From an uncultured Geobacteraceae bacterium (GTDB lineage Bacteria; Desulfobacterota; Desulfuromonadia; Geobacterales; Pseudopelobacteraceae), in contig CAIRND010000342.1 of the NCBI GenBank assembly GCA_903879825.1, positions 1 to 10,131 on the forward strand: a DNA stretch of 10,131 nt, given 5' to 3'. The notes under the pieces are model-generated. The model saw only the letters and a program-made list of their open reading frames with translations, was not told the DNA's origin and did no database searches. Positions 1 through 7,417 of the stretch are shown here, piece by piece. Made by a program: the position numbers and the translations under genes. How positions within the stretch are numbered: position 1 is the stretch's first letter; every line of letters begins with the position of its first letter.

Positions 1-1
1 C

Positions 2-214
2 CTGCCAAGGGTAGATCAGGCCAATCTGGTGGTTTCGTCACTGCTGTGGGGCGGGTTGTTCGGACTGGTCGTCTACGGAGTCTACGACATGACCAACATG
101 GCCACGCTGGAGAACTGGCCGGTGAGGATGGTCTGGGTCGATATCTGCTGGGGATTTTTTCTGTGCGGGGTTACAACCCTTTTTGCCGCGCTGGTGTCGC
201 GGTGGATTCAGTAA
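2..214 (+). CDS. DUF2177 family membrane protein (C-terminal part, truncated by window start)
   Basis: An open frame enters from the left edge and ends at TAA 212-214, giving about 70 C-terminal residues; its start lies outside the window. Two hydrophobic segments are visible: one containing GGLFGLVVYGVYDMTN and one containing WVDICWGFFLCGVTTLFAAL. The YGVYDMTNMATL stretch followed by a W-D-x-x-W-G segment is what I associate with DUF2177, a family of small (about 130-140 aa) inner-membrane proteins of unknown function, so about half the protein is present. The katG start is only 28 nt downstream with no terminator between, so the two genes may be co-transcribed. The family call comes from pattern recognition; no biochemical role can be assigned. 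Confidence 0.75.
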   Translation: MPRVDQANLVVSSLLWGGLFGLVVYGVYDMTNMATLENWPVRMVWVDICWGFFLCGVTTLFAALVSRWIQ

Positions 215-242
215 ACACACTATGAGCGAAAGGAGAACAGAG

Positions 243-2432
243 ATGACTAGCGAGAGCAAATGTCCGGTAACAGGAAGAACCGCCACTGCCGGAAGCGGCA
301 CGTCGAACAGGGACTGGTGGCCGAAACAGTTGAACCTCAAGATCCTGCATCAGCATTCACCCCTGAGCAACCCCATGGGCAAGGCATTCAACTATGCCGA
401 GGAGTTCAAAAAGCTCGACTTGGAGGCTCTGAAGAAGGACCTCTACGCTTTGATGACTGACTCGCAGGAGTGGTGGCCGGCTGACTATGGTCATTACGGG
501 GGACTATTCATCCGTATGGCGTGGCACAGTGCAGGCACCTACCGCACCGGTGACGGCCGCGGCGGTGCAGGGTCAGGCTCGCAGCGCCTGGCGCCGCTCA
601 ACAGCTGGCCTGACAACGTCAACCTCGACAAGGCGCGCCGTCTGCTCTGGCCGATCAAACAGAAATACGGCAGGAAGATCTCCTGGGCCGACCTGATGAT
701 CCTTGCCGGCAACTGCGCCCTGGAGTCGATGGGCTTCCAGACCTTCGGCTTTGGCGGCGGGCGCGAAGACATCTGGGAGCCTGAAGAAGACATATACTGG
801 GGGGCTGAGGACGAATGGCTGGGCGACAAGCGCTACTCCGGTGACCGGGAACTGGAAAATCCTCTGGCCGCTGTGCAGATGGGACTGATCTACGTGAATC
901 CGCAGGGCCCGAACGGCGAGCCGGATCCGGTTGCCTCCGGCCATGACGTGCGCGAAACCTTCGCCCGTATGGCCATGAACGACGAAGAAACCGTTGCACT
1001 GGTCGCCGGCGGCCACACATTCGGCAAATGCCATGGTGCCGGCGATGCCGCCCATGTCGGTCCCGAACCGGAAGGTGCCCCCATCGAGGCCCAGGGGCTC
1101 GGCTGGAGTAGCAGCTTCGGCAGCGGCAAGGGGGGCGACACAATCAGCAGCGGCATCGAAGGGGCTTGGAAACCGAACCCGACCACGTGGGACATGGGCT
1201 ATCTGAAGGTGTTGTTCAAATACGAATGGGAGTTGGTCAAGAGCCCGGCCGACGCCCATCAGTGGCTGGCCAAAGACGTTGAATACGATGATATGGTGGT
1301 TGACGCCCACGACCCGTCAAAGAAGCACCGGCCGATGATGACCACGGCGGACCTCTCGCTGCGCTTCGACCCGATCTACGGGCCGATCGCACGGAACTAC
1401 CTGCAAAACCCCGAAAAATTCGCGGATGCCTTTGCCCGCGCCTGGTTCAAACTGACTCACCGCGACATGGGTCCGCGCTCACGCTATCTTGGTCCCGAGG
1501 TTCCTGCGGAAGAACTCATCTGGCAGGATCCGGTTCCGGCGGCCAGCCATGCGTTGATTGACGGGCAGGACATCGCCGCACTCAAGGGCAGGATCCTTTC
1601 TTCGGGGCTGTCCATTTCCCAGTTGGTCTCGACCGCATGGGCGTCGGCATCCACGTTCCGCGGCTCCGACAAGCGCGGCGGAGCGAATGGCGCCCGCATC
1701 CGTCTCACACCGCAGAAGGATTGGGAGGTCAACCAGCCGGACCAACTGGCGACGGTGCTGCAGGCCCTTGAGGGTATCCAGAAGGAGTTCAATAGCGCGC
1801 AGTCGGGCGGGAAGGCTGTTTCCCACGCCGACCTGATTGTTCTGGGGGGATGCGCAGGAGTCGAGCAGGCCGCAAAAAATGCCGGTTTTGAAGTGACTGT
1901 TCCCTTCACGCCGGGACGCACGGATGCGTCTCAGGAGCAGACCGACGCGGCGGCGTTCGCTGTACTGGAGCCGGCTGCAGACGGCTTCCGCAACTACCTC
2001 AAAGGCAGGTACAGCGTATCGGCAGAGGAACTGCTGATCGACCGGGCGCAGCTGCTGACCCTGACCGCCCCCGAGATGACTGTTCTGGTTGGCGGCATGC
2101 GCGTACTTAATGCCAACTTCGGCCAGTCTCCACACGGTGTATTCACCACGCGGCCGGAAACACTCATCAACGACTTCTTCGTGAATCTGCTCGACATGGG
2201 CACCACCTGGAAGCCGACCCCGGGAGACGACAACCTGTTCGAGGGTCGCGATCGCACAAGCGGCGAACTCAAGTGGACCGGCACCCGTGTCGACCTGGTT
2301 TTCGGCTCGAACTCCCAGTTGCGTGCCGTTGCGGAAGTCTACGGCTGCGGAGACTCGCAGGAGAAGTTCCTGCACGATTTTTTAGCGGCGTGGGGAAAAG
2401 TGATGGGCCTTGACCGTTTCGACCTCGCCTGA
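243..2432 (+). CDS. katG: Catalase-peroxidase KatG
   Basis: Bifunctional heme catalase/peroxidase of 729 aa, close to the usual 720-740, which removes H2O2 in the cytoplasm. The distal heme pocket is RMAWHSAGTYR, with Arg91, Trp94 and His95. The proximal heme ligand is His258 in AGGHTFGKCHGA. Trp94, Tyr217 (in LIYVNPQGPNG) and Met243 (in RETFARMAMND) have almost the spacing of the Met-Tyr-Trp cross-link that KatG needs for catalase activity (123 and 26 residues here; 122 and 26 in the Mycobacterium enzyme). HRDMGPRSRYLGPEVP carries the mobile Arg region, and the degenerate C-terminal peroxidase-like domain is complete, ending DRFDLA. ATG 243 is chosen because AGGAG at 231-235 sits 7 nt upstream; an in-frame ATG at 222 lacks such a site. 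There is no signal peptide. The gene follows a DUF2177 gene by 28 nt and is followed by a hairpin terminator. The identification is very secure. Confidence 0.98.
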   Translation: MTSESKCPVTGRTATAGSGTSNRDWWPKQLNLKILHQHSPLSNPMGKAFNYAEEFKKLDLEALKKDLYALMTDSQEWWPADYGHYGGLFIRMAWHSAGTYRTGDGRGGAGSGSQRLAPLNSWPDNVNLDKARRLLWPIKQKYGRKISWADLMILAGNCALESMGFQTFGFGGGREDIWEPEEDIYWGAEDEWLGDKRYSGDRELENPLAAVQMGLIYVNPQGPNGEPDPVASGHDVRETFARMAMNDEETVALVAGGHTFGKCHGAGDAAHVGPEPEGAPIEAQGLGWSSSFGSGKGGDTISSGIEGAWKPNPTTWDMGYLKVLFKYEWELVKSPADAHQWLAKDVEYDDMVVDAHDPSKKHRPMMTTADLSLRFDPIYGPIARNYLQNPEKFADAFARAWFKLTHRDMGPRSRYLGPEVPAEELIWQDPVPAASHALIDGQDIAALKGRILSSGLSISQLVSTAWASASTFRGSDKRGGANGARIRLTPQKDWEVNQPDQLATVLQALEGIQKEFNSAQSGGKAVSHADLIVLGGCAGVEQAAKNAGFEVTVPFTPGRTDASQEQTDAAAFAVLEPAADGFRNYLKGRYSVSAEELLIDRAQLLTLTAPEMTVLVGGMRVLNANFGQSPHGVFTTRPETLINDFFVNLLDMGTTWKPTPGDDNLFEGRDRTSGELKWTGTRVDLVFGSNSQLRAVAEVYGCGDSQEKFLHDFLAAWGKVMGLDRFDLA

Positions 2433-2461
2433 TCGTAGCATAACCATCTTAAAGAAGATCT

Positions 2462-2491
2462 AACGGGGCAGGAATAACTCTGCCCCGTTTT
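2462..2491 (+). terminator. Rho-independent terminator or attenuator between katG and the peroxidase gene
   Basis: A perfect 10-bp inverted repeat (AACGGGGCAG at 2462-2471, CTGCCCCGTT at 2480-2489) encloses an 8-nt loop and runs into TTTT at 2488-2491. It lies 29 nt after the katG stop. The Shine-Dalgarno site of the next gene (AGGAG, 2494-2498) begins only 5 nt beyond the stem, so the hairpin could also reduce read-through or translation of the downstream operon. The short T-tract suggests incomplete termination. Confidence 0.7.
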
Positions 2492-2502
2492 ACAGGAGAG
2501 CC

Positions 2503-3000
2503 ATGAATCTTTACGAAATTACCGTCACAACCATCGCTGGACAGGCCGAGACTATGGAGACCTACCGAGGTCAGGTGCTGCTGATCGTCAATGTCGCCAG
2601 TAAATGCGGCTTCACCGGCCAATATGCTGGATTGGAGGCCCTTTATAGACGCTATCGGGACAAGGGACTTACCATTCTCGGTTTCCCCTGCGACCAGTTT
2701 GGTCATCAGGAACCGGGCAATGAGGCGGAGATCCAAAGCTTCTGCTCGCTCACGTATGATGTCACCTTTCCTCTGTTTGCCAAGATCGAGGTCAACGGCA
2801 GCGATGCGCATCCGCTCTATCAACACCTCAAGAAAGCCCGACCAGGGCTTTTTGGCAGTGAGGCGATCAAGTGGAATTTCACCAAGTTTCTCGTCAATCG
2901 TGAAGGACAGGTACTGAAGCGCTACGCTCCGAGCGATGCACCAGAAAAGATCGAGGATGATCTGAAGGAAATGATAGAGCTGTCTGCCGGTGACACATGA
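2503..3000 (+). CDS. Glutathione peroxidase family protein (Cys-type, probably thioredoxin-dependent)
   Basis: A 165-aa thiol peroxidase, the usual length for bacterial GPx/BtuE-type enzymes, which reduce H2O2 and lipid hydroperoxides. The peroxidatic residue is Cys35 in NVASKCGFT (Cys, not selenocysteine). The catalytic tetrad is completed by Gln69 in FPCDQFGHQEPG and by Trp124-Asn125 in IKWNFTKFLV. Cys81, in SFCSLTYDVTFPLF, sits where the resolving Cys of thioredoxin-dependent members lies, so thioredoxin rather than glutathione is the likely reductant (inference). The usual Asn of FPCNQF is Asp here. The protein has no signal peptide and is presumably cytoplasmic. AGGAG at 2494-2498 supports the ATG. 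It is the first gene of the tight six-gene cluster: its TGA (2998-3000) is 10 nt before the next ATG. In this context lipid hydroperoxides formed from unsaturated acyl chains are a natural substrate. Confidence 0.93.
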   Translation: MNLYEITVTTIAGQAETMETYRGQVLLIVNVASKCGFTGQYAGLEALYRRYRDKGLTILGFPCDQFGHQEPGNEAEIQSFCSLTYDVTFPLFAKIEVNGSDAHPLYQHLKKARPGLFGSEAIKWNFTKFLVNREGQVLKRYAPSDAPEKIEDDLKEMIELSAGDT

Positions 3001-3010
3001 AAGGTGGGTT

Positions 3011-4255
3011 ATGAAGATAGCAATCATCGGCGGCGGCATATCCGGGTTGACAACGGCGCACCTGCTGTGCGGTGAACATGAAATCACCCTGTTCGAGGCG
3101 AACGACTATCCGGGGGGACACACCAACACTCTGGATGTGCCCCATAACGGAATAAACTACGCGGTGGACACGGGTTTTATCGTTTTCAACGAGCGCACCT
3201 ACCCCAATTTCATCAAGTTGCTGGAGCGCCTGGGCGTCCCCTCGCAGCCGAGCGTGATGAGCTTTTCAGCCGTCTGCGAAGCCAGTGGACTGCAGTACAG
3301 CGCCACCAACCTGAACACACTTTTTGCCCAGCGCAGCAATCTCCTGAGCATCCCTTTCTGGCGCATGCTGCTGGAGATCCTCCGCTTCAATCGCGCCTCG
3401 GCGGAGTTGTACGGCAGAAGCGACCTGAGCCTGACACTTGGCAGGTATCTCCAGGCACGCGGCTATTCGAAGATGTTCATCGAAAAATTTCTGGTCCCCA
3501 TGGGGGCGGCGGTCTGGTCAGCTGATCCGGCTCAATTTCTGGCGTTCCCGGCGGCAGCCTTCGTGCAGTTTTTCACCAACCACGGCATGCTTAACGCCTT
3601 TGATCAGCCGACCTGGCGTGTGGTCACCGGTGGTTCACGCCAGTATGTGGAACCGCTGACAAGACCCTTCCGCGACCGGATCCGCTTGTCAACTCCGGTG
3701 GAACGGGTGCAGCGTTTTGCCGATCGGGTGACGGTCACCCCGCGCGGTGGCGAACCGGAGGTGTTCGACCATGTGGTGTTGGCCTGTCACAGCGACCAGG
3801 CGCTGTCGATGCTGGCCGACCCGTCCGATGCGGAACGCGAGTTGCTGGGCGCCATTCCCTACCAGAAAAACGCTACGGTGCTGCACACCGACAGCCGGCT
3901 TCTGCCCTCGATCCCCAAAGCCCGCGCCAGCTGGAACTGCCTGCTCCCACGAACGCAGCAGGCCAGTGTTGTACTGACCTACTGGATGAATCTGCTGCAG
4001 AGCATCAACGCGCCGGTTGATTTCTGCGTGACCCTCAACAGTCCGGAGGCCATTGCCGCAGACACGGTCATCCGGCGCCTGACCTATCACCATCCGGTCT
4101 ACTCAACGGCCGCCTTCGAAGCACAGAAACGCCGCGACGAGATCAGCGGAATAAACCGCACCTCCTATTGCGGTGCATACTGGAGTTGGGGCTTTCACGA
4201 GGATGGTGTCAAAAGCGCCCTGGCGGTCTGCCGGCAGTTCGGGAAGGGGTTTTAG
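3011..4255 (+). CDS. FAD-dependent oxidoreductase, COG2907 type (amine-oxidase/desaturase-like fold)
   Basis: A 414-aa flavoprotein. The N-terminus has a Rossmann dinucleotide fold: IAIIGGGISGL with Gly7, Gly9 and Gly12, then Glu29 in LFEANDYPGGHTNT as the ribose-binding acid. VTGGSRQYVEPL (205-216) and the C-terminal YCGAYWSWGFHEDGV (387-400) are typical of the FAD-binding domains of the amine-oxidase/phytoene-desaturase superfamily. ATG 3011 is chosen because AAGGTGG (3001-3007) lies just upstream; an in-frame ATG at 2990 would overlap the peroxidase gene. This family is regularly encoded next to DUF1365 and CFA-like genes, as here. From memory, relatives in Rhodobacter sphaeroides are tied to the singlet-oxygen response and to methylated/furan fatty acid formation, so oxidation of a membrane acyl chain is a reasonable hypothesis. 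The substrate cannot be read from this sequence. The next gene starts 2 nt after the stop. Confidence 0.88.
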   Translation: MKIAIIGGGISGLTTAHLLCGEHEITLFEANDYPGGHTNTLDVPHNGINYAVDTGFIVFNERTYPNFIKLLERLGVPSQPSVMSFSAVCEASGLQYSATNLNTLFAQRSNLLSIPFWRMLLEILRFNRASAELYGRSDLSLTLGRYLQARGYSKMFIEKFLVPMGAAVWSADPAQFLAFPAAAFVQFFTNHGMLNAFDQPTWRVVTGGSRQYVEPLTRPFRDRIRLSTPVERVQRFADRVTVTPRGGEPEVFDHVVLACHSDQALSMLADPSDAERELLGAIPYQKNATVLHTDSRLLPSIPKARASWNCLLPRTQQASVVLTYWMNLLQSINAPVDFCVTLNSPEAIAADTVIRRLTYHHPVYSTAAFEAQKRRDEISGINRTSYCGAYWSWGFHEDGVKSALAVCRQFGKGF

Positions 4256-4257
4256 CC

Positions 4258-5037
4258 ATGCAGAGCCGGATATATACAGGCCATGTGGGGCATCAGCGAC
4301 TGACACCGGTCGGCAATGCGTTCCGCTACAGCCTCTTCTTCCTGTATCTCGATCTGGCAGAACTTGAAACCGTCTTTGCGAAGCGTTGGATCTGGTCGCT
4401 GGAACGGCCGAACTGGGCCAGTTTCCGGCGTTCTGACTACTTTCATGCGTCATCACTGCCGCTTGATCAGGCTGTACGGGATGAGGTCGAAAGACAGCTC
4501 GGTTCCCGCCCCGCCGGTCCGGTCCGCCTCTTGACCCACCTGCGCTACCTGGGTTACTGTTTTAATCCGATCAGCATCTACTACTGTTTTGATGAAGACG
4601 GCCATACGCTGGAGGCCTTTCTGGTCGAGATTCACAACACCCCCTGGGGCGAAGAATACCTGCGGGCCTTTGATGCCCGTTCCAGCGGGCGTGACGGGGA
4701 ATGGCACCGGTACCGTCTGGACAAGGAGTTTCACGTATCACCCTTCATGCCGATGGACATGGAATATAACTGGCGCTTCACCGCTCCAGCGGAAGAGTTA
4801 AAGGTGCACATGACCAGTCTGCGACAAGGTACAGAGATTTTCAGCGCCTCCCTGAACATGCAGCAGCAGCCGTTGACCAGCGGCAATCTGGCCGGGGTTC
4901 TGCTGCGCTGGCCGTTCATGACTGCCAAGGTCATCGCCGCCATCTACTGGCAGGCGCTGCGCCTGAAATGGAAAGGGGTGCCGTTCTGCCCGCACCCGGA
5001 AACACTTGACGTAAGAAAAGGACGCTACCACCCATGA
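4258..5037 (+). CDS. DUF1365 domain-containing protein
   Basis: A 259-aa protein matching DUF1365 (COG3496) along its whole length. The N-terminus IYTGHVGHQRLTPVGNAFRY and LFFLYLDLAEL fit the family's opening block. HLRYLGYCFNPISIYYCF (94-111), EIHNTPWGEEY (124-134) and KEFHVSPFMPMDMEY (156-170) are its central conserved blocks. The biochemical function is unknown; constant linkage to CFA-like and COG2907 genes points to the same lipid-modification pathway, perhaps as a partner subunit or hydroxylase-like component (inference). ATG 4258, with AAGGGG at 4244-4249, is preferred to an in-frame ATG at 4168, which would overlap the preceding gene by 88 nt. The TGA overlaps the next gene's start as ATGA (5034-5037), suggesting translational coupling. 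Confidence 0.9.
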   Translation: MQSRIYTGHVGHQRLTPVGNAFRYSLFFLYLDLAELETVFAKRWIWSLERPNWASFRRSDYFHASSLPLDQAVRDEVERQLGSRPAGPVRLLTHLRYLGYCFNPISIYYCFDEDGHTLEAFLVEIHNTPWGEEYLRAFDARSSGRDGEWHRYRLDKEFHVSPFMPMDMEYNWRFTAPAEELKVHMTSLRQGTEIFSASLNMQQQPLTSGNLAGVLLRWPFMTAKVIAAIYWQALRLKWKGVPFCPHPETLDVRKGRYHP

Positions 5038-6320
5038 ACGACCATGAACAGATCTACGGCACCTGCTGCGAGGGAGCGTTTCCACCGTCAGGAATACTGC
5101 ATAAAATTGCCCGGAATCTGGTGCTGAAAGCCCTTTCGGCTGTCAGGCAGGGGCGTATTATTCTGGTAGATAGCGACCAGCGCCGGGAATTCGGCGATCC
5201 GGATGCACGTTTGAGCGCTACTGTACGCGTCACACATCCTGATTTTTTTCGGCGGGTTGCCTTTGGCGGCACCATTGCTGCCGGCGAGGCCTATATGGAC
5301 GGCCTCTGGAACTGCAGCGACCTGACGTCACTGATTCGGATCATGGTGCGCAATCAGGAGGCTCAGCAGGAGCTTGAAGGAGGTCTGGCACGTATTGCCG
5401 GCCCTCTGCGCCGCCTGCTGCACCGTCTCAACGACAATACCCGCAGCGGCAGCCGTAAGAATATTGCCGCTCACTACGACCTGGGTAACGATTTCTACCG
5501 GTTGTTCCTCGACCCGACCATGGCCTATTCCTGCGGCATTTTTGAACGGGATGACAGCACGTTGGAGGAAGCATCGGCTACCAAGTTTGACCGGATCTGC
5601 CGTAAACTCGGGCTTGCTCCGGGAATGCAGGTGCTGGAGATCGGTACCGGCTGGGGCGGCTTTGCCATCCACGCGGCACTGCATTACGGTTGCCACGTTA
5701 CCACGACCACCATCTCGCGGCAGCAGCATGACCATTCAGCGGAACGAATCGCCGCAGAAGGGCTTGGCAATCAGATCACCCTGCTGCAGCAGGATTACCG
5801 TGACCTGACAGGCAGTTTCGACCGACTGGTCTCGATCGAGATGATTGAAGCGGTTGGCCACCGTCATCTGCCGACCTATTTCCGTACCTGCGCCGAACGG
5901 TTAAAGCCTGACGGGGCCGCCCTGATCCAGGCCATCACCATGCCGGACCACCTGTATGACCGTTACCTGGACGCACCTGACTTCATCAGCCGCTACATCT
6001 TTCCCGGCTGCTGCTGTCCGTCACTGCATGCCATCTCCGATGCCGTGGCACGCTCCACCGACCTGCGCCTGAATAACCTTGAAGACCTCTCCCCGCACTA
6101 CGCCCGTACCCTGCGGGAATGGCGGAACGCCTTTCATGCCAATCTGGAACATGTCAGGGGAATGGGTTTTGACGACCGTTTTATCAGGATGTGGGAGTTT
6201 TATCTCTGCTATTGCGAGGGAGGTTTTGCAGAGCGTTTTACCGGCGTGGTGCAGCTGTTGTTCAGCAAACCGGGATATCGCGGAGAGCCATTGCTACATC
6301 CGTTGGAAAGGAGCGCATAA
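5034..6320 (+). CDS. Cyclopropane-fatty-acyl-phospholipid synthase family SAM methyltransferase (divergent active site)
   Basis: A 428-aa class I SAM-dependent methyltransferase of the CFA synthase family (COG2230), which acts on double bonds of phospholipid acyl chains. The SAM site is VLEIGTGWGGFA (200-211). Conserved family residues are Cys167 in MAYSCGIF, Glu272 in EMIEAVGH, Tyr356 in SPHYARTL and the Cys region of YIFPGCCCPS (321-330). Aligned by motif to E. coli Cfa, Cys139, Glu239, Tyr317 and Cys354 are kept, but the bicarbonate-ligand His266 (LLHTIG) is Gln299 here (LIQAIT). This subtype occurs with COG2907 and DUF1365 genes and may add a methyl group without ring closure; that is inference. 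Three consecutive cysteines (326-328) are unusual. The ATG overlaps the upstream TGA; an AAAAGGA lies at 5016-5022, a rather long spacing. The lipocalin gene starts 2 nt after the stop. Confidence 0.92.
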   Translation: MNDHEQIYGTCCEGAFPPSGILHKIARNLVLKALSAVRQGRIILVDSDQRREFGDPDARLSATVRVTHPDFFRRVAFGGTIAAGEAYMDGLWNCSDLTSLIRIMVRNQEAQQELEGGLARIAGPLRRLLHRLNDNTRSGSRKNIAAHYDLGNDFYRLFLDPTMAYSCGIFERDDSTLEEASATKFDRICRKLGLAPGMQVLEIGTGWGGFAIHAALHYGCHVTTTTISRQQHDHSAERIAAEGLGNQITLLQQDYRDLTGSFDRLVSIEMIEAVGHRHLPTYFRTCAERLKPDGAALIQAITMPDHLYDRYLDAPDFISRYIFPGCCCPSLHAISDAVARSTDLRLNNLEDLSPHYARTLREWRNAFHANLEHVRGMGFDDRFIRMWEFYLCYCEGGFAERFTGVVQLLFSKPGYRGEPLLHPLERSA

Positions 6321-6322
6321 CA

Positions 6323-6862
6323 ATGAAACATACGTTTTTGACGATTGCCCTGCTGATTATGACCGGTTGCAGCGCCTCTTTGCCGCCAATCAAAACGGTA
6401 AACAAGGTTGATATCAAGCGCTTTATGGGACCGTGGTACGTCATCGCCTGCATCCCGACCTTTATCGAAACAGATTCCTATAACGGCATCGAAACCTATC
6501 GGCTCGAACCGGACGGCAGCATTGACACAGTCTTCACCTTTAACAAAGGCGGCTTCGACGGTCCTCCCAAACGCTACAATCCGCGCGGTTTTATCGTCGA
6601 CACGGTCAACAACTCCACCTGGGGGATGCAGTTCATCTGGCCGTTCAAGTCAGAATTCCTGATCACGCACTTAAATGAGGATTACAGTCAGACGGTCATC
6701 GGCCGCAACAAGCGCGACTACGTCTGGATCATGGCACGCACCCCGCAGATACCTGAGGATGATTACCAGAGGCTGGTGAAAGAGCTGGAAGGACAGGGTT
6801 ATGATATCTCCAAGCTGCGCAAGACACCGCAGCGCTGGCCGAATGATGGGAAACGTCCGTGA
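6323..6862 (+). CDS. Blc-like outer-membrane lipocalin lipoprotein
   Basis: A 179-aa bacterial lipocalin, close in length to E. coli Blc (177). The N-terminus MKHTFLTIALLIMTGC is a lipoprotein signal peptide with a slightly atypical lipobox (MTGC), giving lipidation at Cys16. Ser at +2 predicts sorting to the outer membrane. The lipocalin signature is visible as VDIKRFMGPWYVIACIP, with the G-x-W motif at the first strand; later blocks include TYRLEPDGSID and RDYVWIMARTPQIPEDDYQ, matching the Blc C-terminal region. Blc proteins bind fatty acids and lysophospholipids. Encoded directly after lipid-modifying enzymes, this one may bind or transport the modified or damaged acyl lipids (inference). 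AAAGGAG at 6307-6313 supports ATG 6323. The TGA (6860-6862) overlaps the GTG start of the next gene. Confidence 0.92.
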   Translation: MKHTFLTIALLIMTGCSASLPPIKTVNKVDIKRFMGPWYVIACIPTFIETDSYNGIETYRLEPDGSIDTVFTFNKGGFDGPPKRYNPRGFIVDTVNNSTWGMQFIWPFKSEFLITHLNEDYSQTVIGRNKRDYVWIMARTPQIPEDDYQRLVKELEGQGYDISKLRKTPQRWPNDGKRP

Positions 6863-7386
6863 ATGACCTGACCCGCAAGGTTATCAACGTGGCTCTGTTT
6901 CAGGCGGCCTGGTTTGCGGCAGTTCTGGGAGCGGCACGGGGGATGTTCTGGCTCGGCCCCGTGGCTATGATACCGACTCTGGCGATCCATCTGGCACTTC
7001 AGGAGAATCGGCGCGGTGAAGCAAAGCTGCTGCTTGCGGCGGGCCTGCTTGGAGTGACATTAGACACCGCATTCGTGGCGGGAGGCATTTTTACACCGCT
7101 GCAGCACCTCTTTCCCCGTCCTTTCAGTCCGCCCTGGATGATCTGTCTCTGGCTGAACTTTGCCGCCACCCTGAATGTCTCCATGGCCTGGCTGCGGGGA
7201 CGATATCTGCTGGCGGCACTCTTCGGAGCCATCGGCGGCCCGCTTGCCTATTACAGCGGTGCAAAAATGGGGGCAACCGAGGCATTGCCGACAACGACCG
7301 GGATGCTGCTGCTGGCGATTGGTTGGGGATTTATGACGCCGCTTTTGGTCTTGCTGGCACGCGCATTTTCGGTTCCCAAAATGTAA
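6859..7386 (+). CDS. DUF2878 family integral membrane protein
   Basis: A 175-aa, very hydrophobic protein with about six predicted membrane segments (roughly residues 8-27, 30-48, 56-78, 93-113, 117-134 and 146-168). NVALFQAAWFAAVLGAA near the start, PPWMICLWLNFA (91-102) and GGPLAYYSGAKMGA (126-139) are blocks I associate with DUF2878, an inner-membrane family of unknown function. It starts with GTG at 6859 inside the stop of the lipocalin gene (GTGA overlap); the nearby ATG at 6863 is out of frame and closes at once. The upstream ribosome site is weak, so translation is probably coupled. DUF2878 genes recur beside CFA/DUF1365/COG2907 genes, so it is likely part of the same lipid system. It is the last gene of the cluster. 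Confidence 0.88.
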   Translation: MNDLTRKVINVALFQAAWFAAVLGAARGMFWLGPVAMIPTLAIHLALQENRRGEAKLLLAAGLLGVTLDTAFVAGGIFTPLQHLFPRPFSPPWMICLWLNFAATLNVSMAWLRGRYLLAALFGAIGGPLAYYSGAKMGATEALPTTTGMLLLAIGWGFMTPLLVLLARAFSVPKM

Positions 7387-7389
7387 ACG

Positions 7390-7417
7390 GGCGATGAGTT
7401 TTCGAGAACTCACCGCC
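7390..7417 (+). terminator. Hairpin after the DUF2878 gene (possible operon end)
   Basis: An inverted repeat starts 3 nt after the stop codon. GGCG-A-TGAGTT (7390-7400) pairs with AACTCA-C-CGCC (7407-7417): ten base pairs with one A/C mismatch and a 6-nt loop. No T-run follows, so it is not a canonical Rho-independent terminator. It may stabilise the mRNA 3' end or cooperate with Rho. Confidence 0.45.

Noticed and set aside
573..1310. Long - strand frame (245 aa) inside katG
   Set aside because: Shadow of the high-GC katG reading frame; no recognisable domain, and katG is unmistakable.
1479..2375. Long - strand frame (298 aa) inside katG
   Set aside because: Also an antisense shadow of katG with no domain likeness.
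4168..4257. Upstream start for the DUF1365 gene
   Set aside because: It would overlap the flavoprotein gene by 88 nt; the family N-terminus begins at ATG 4258, which has its own AAGGGG site.
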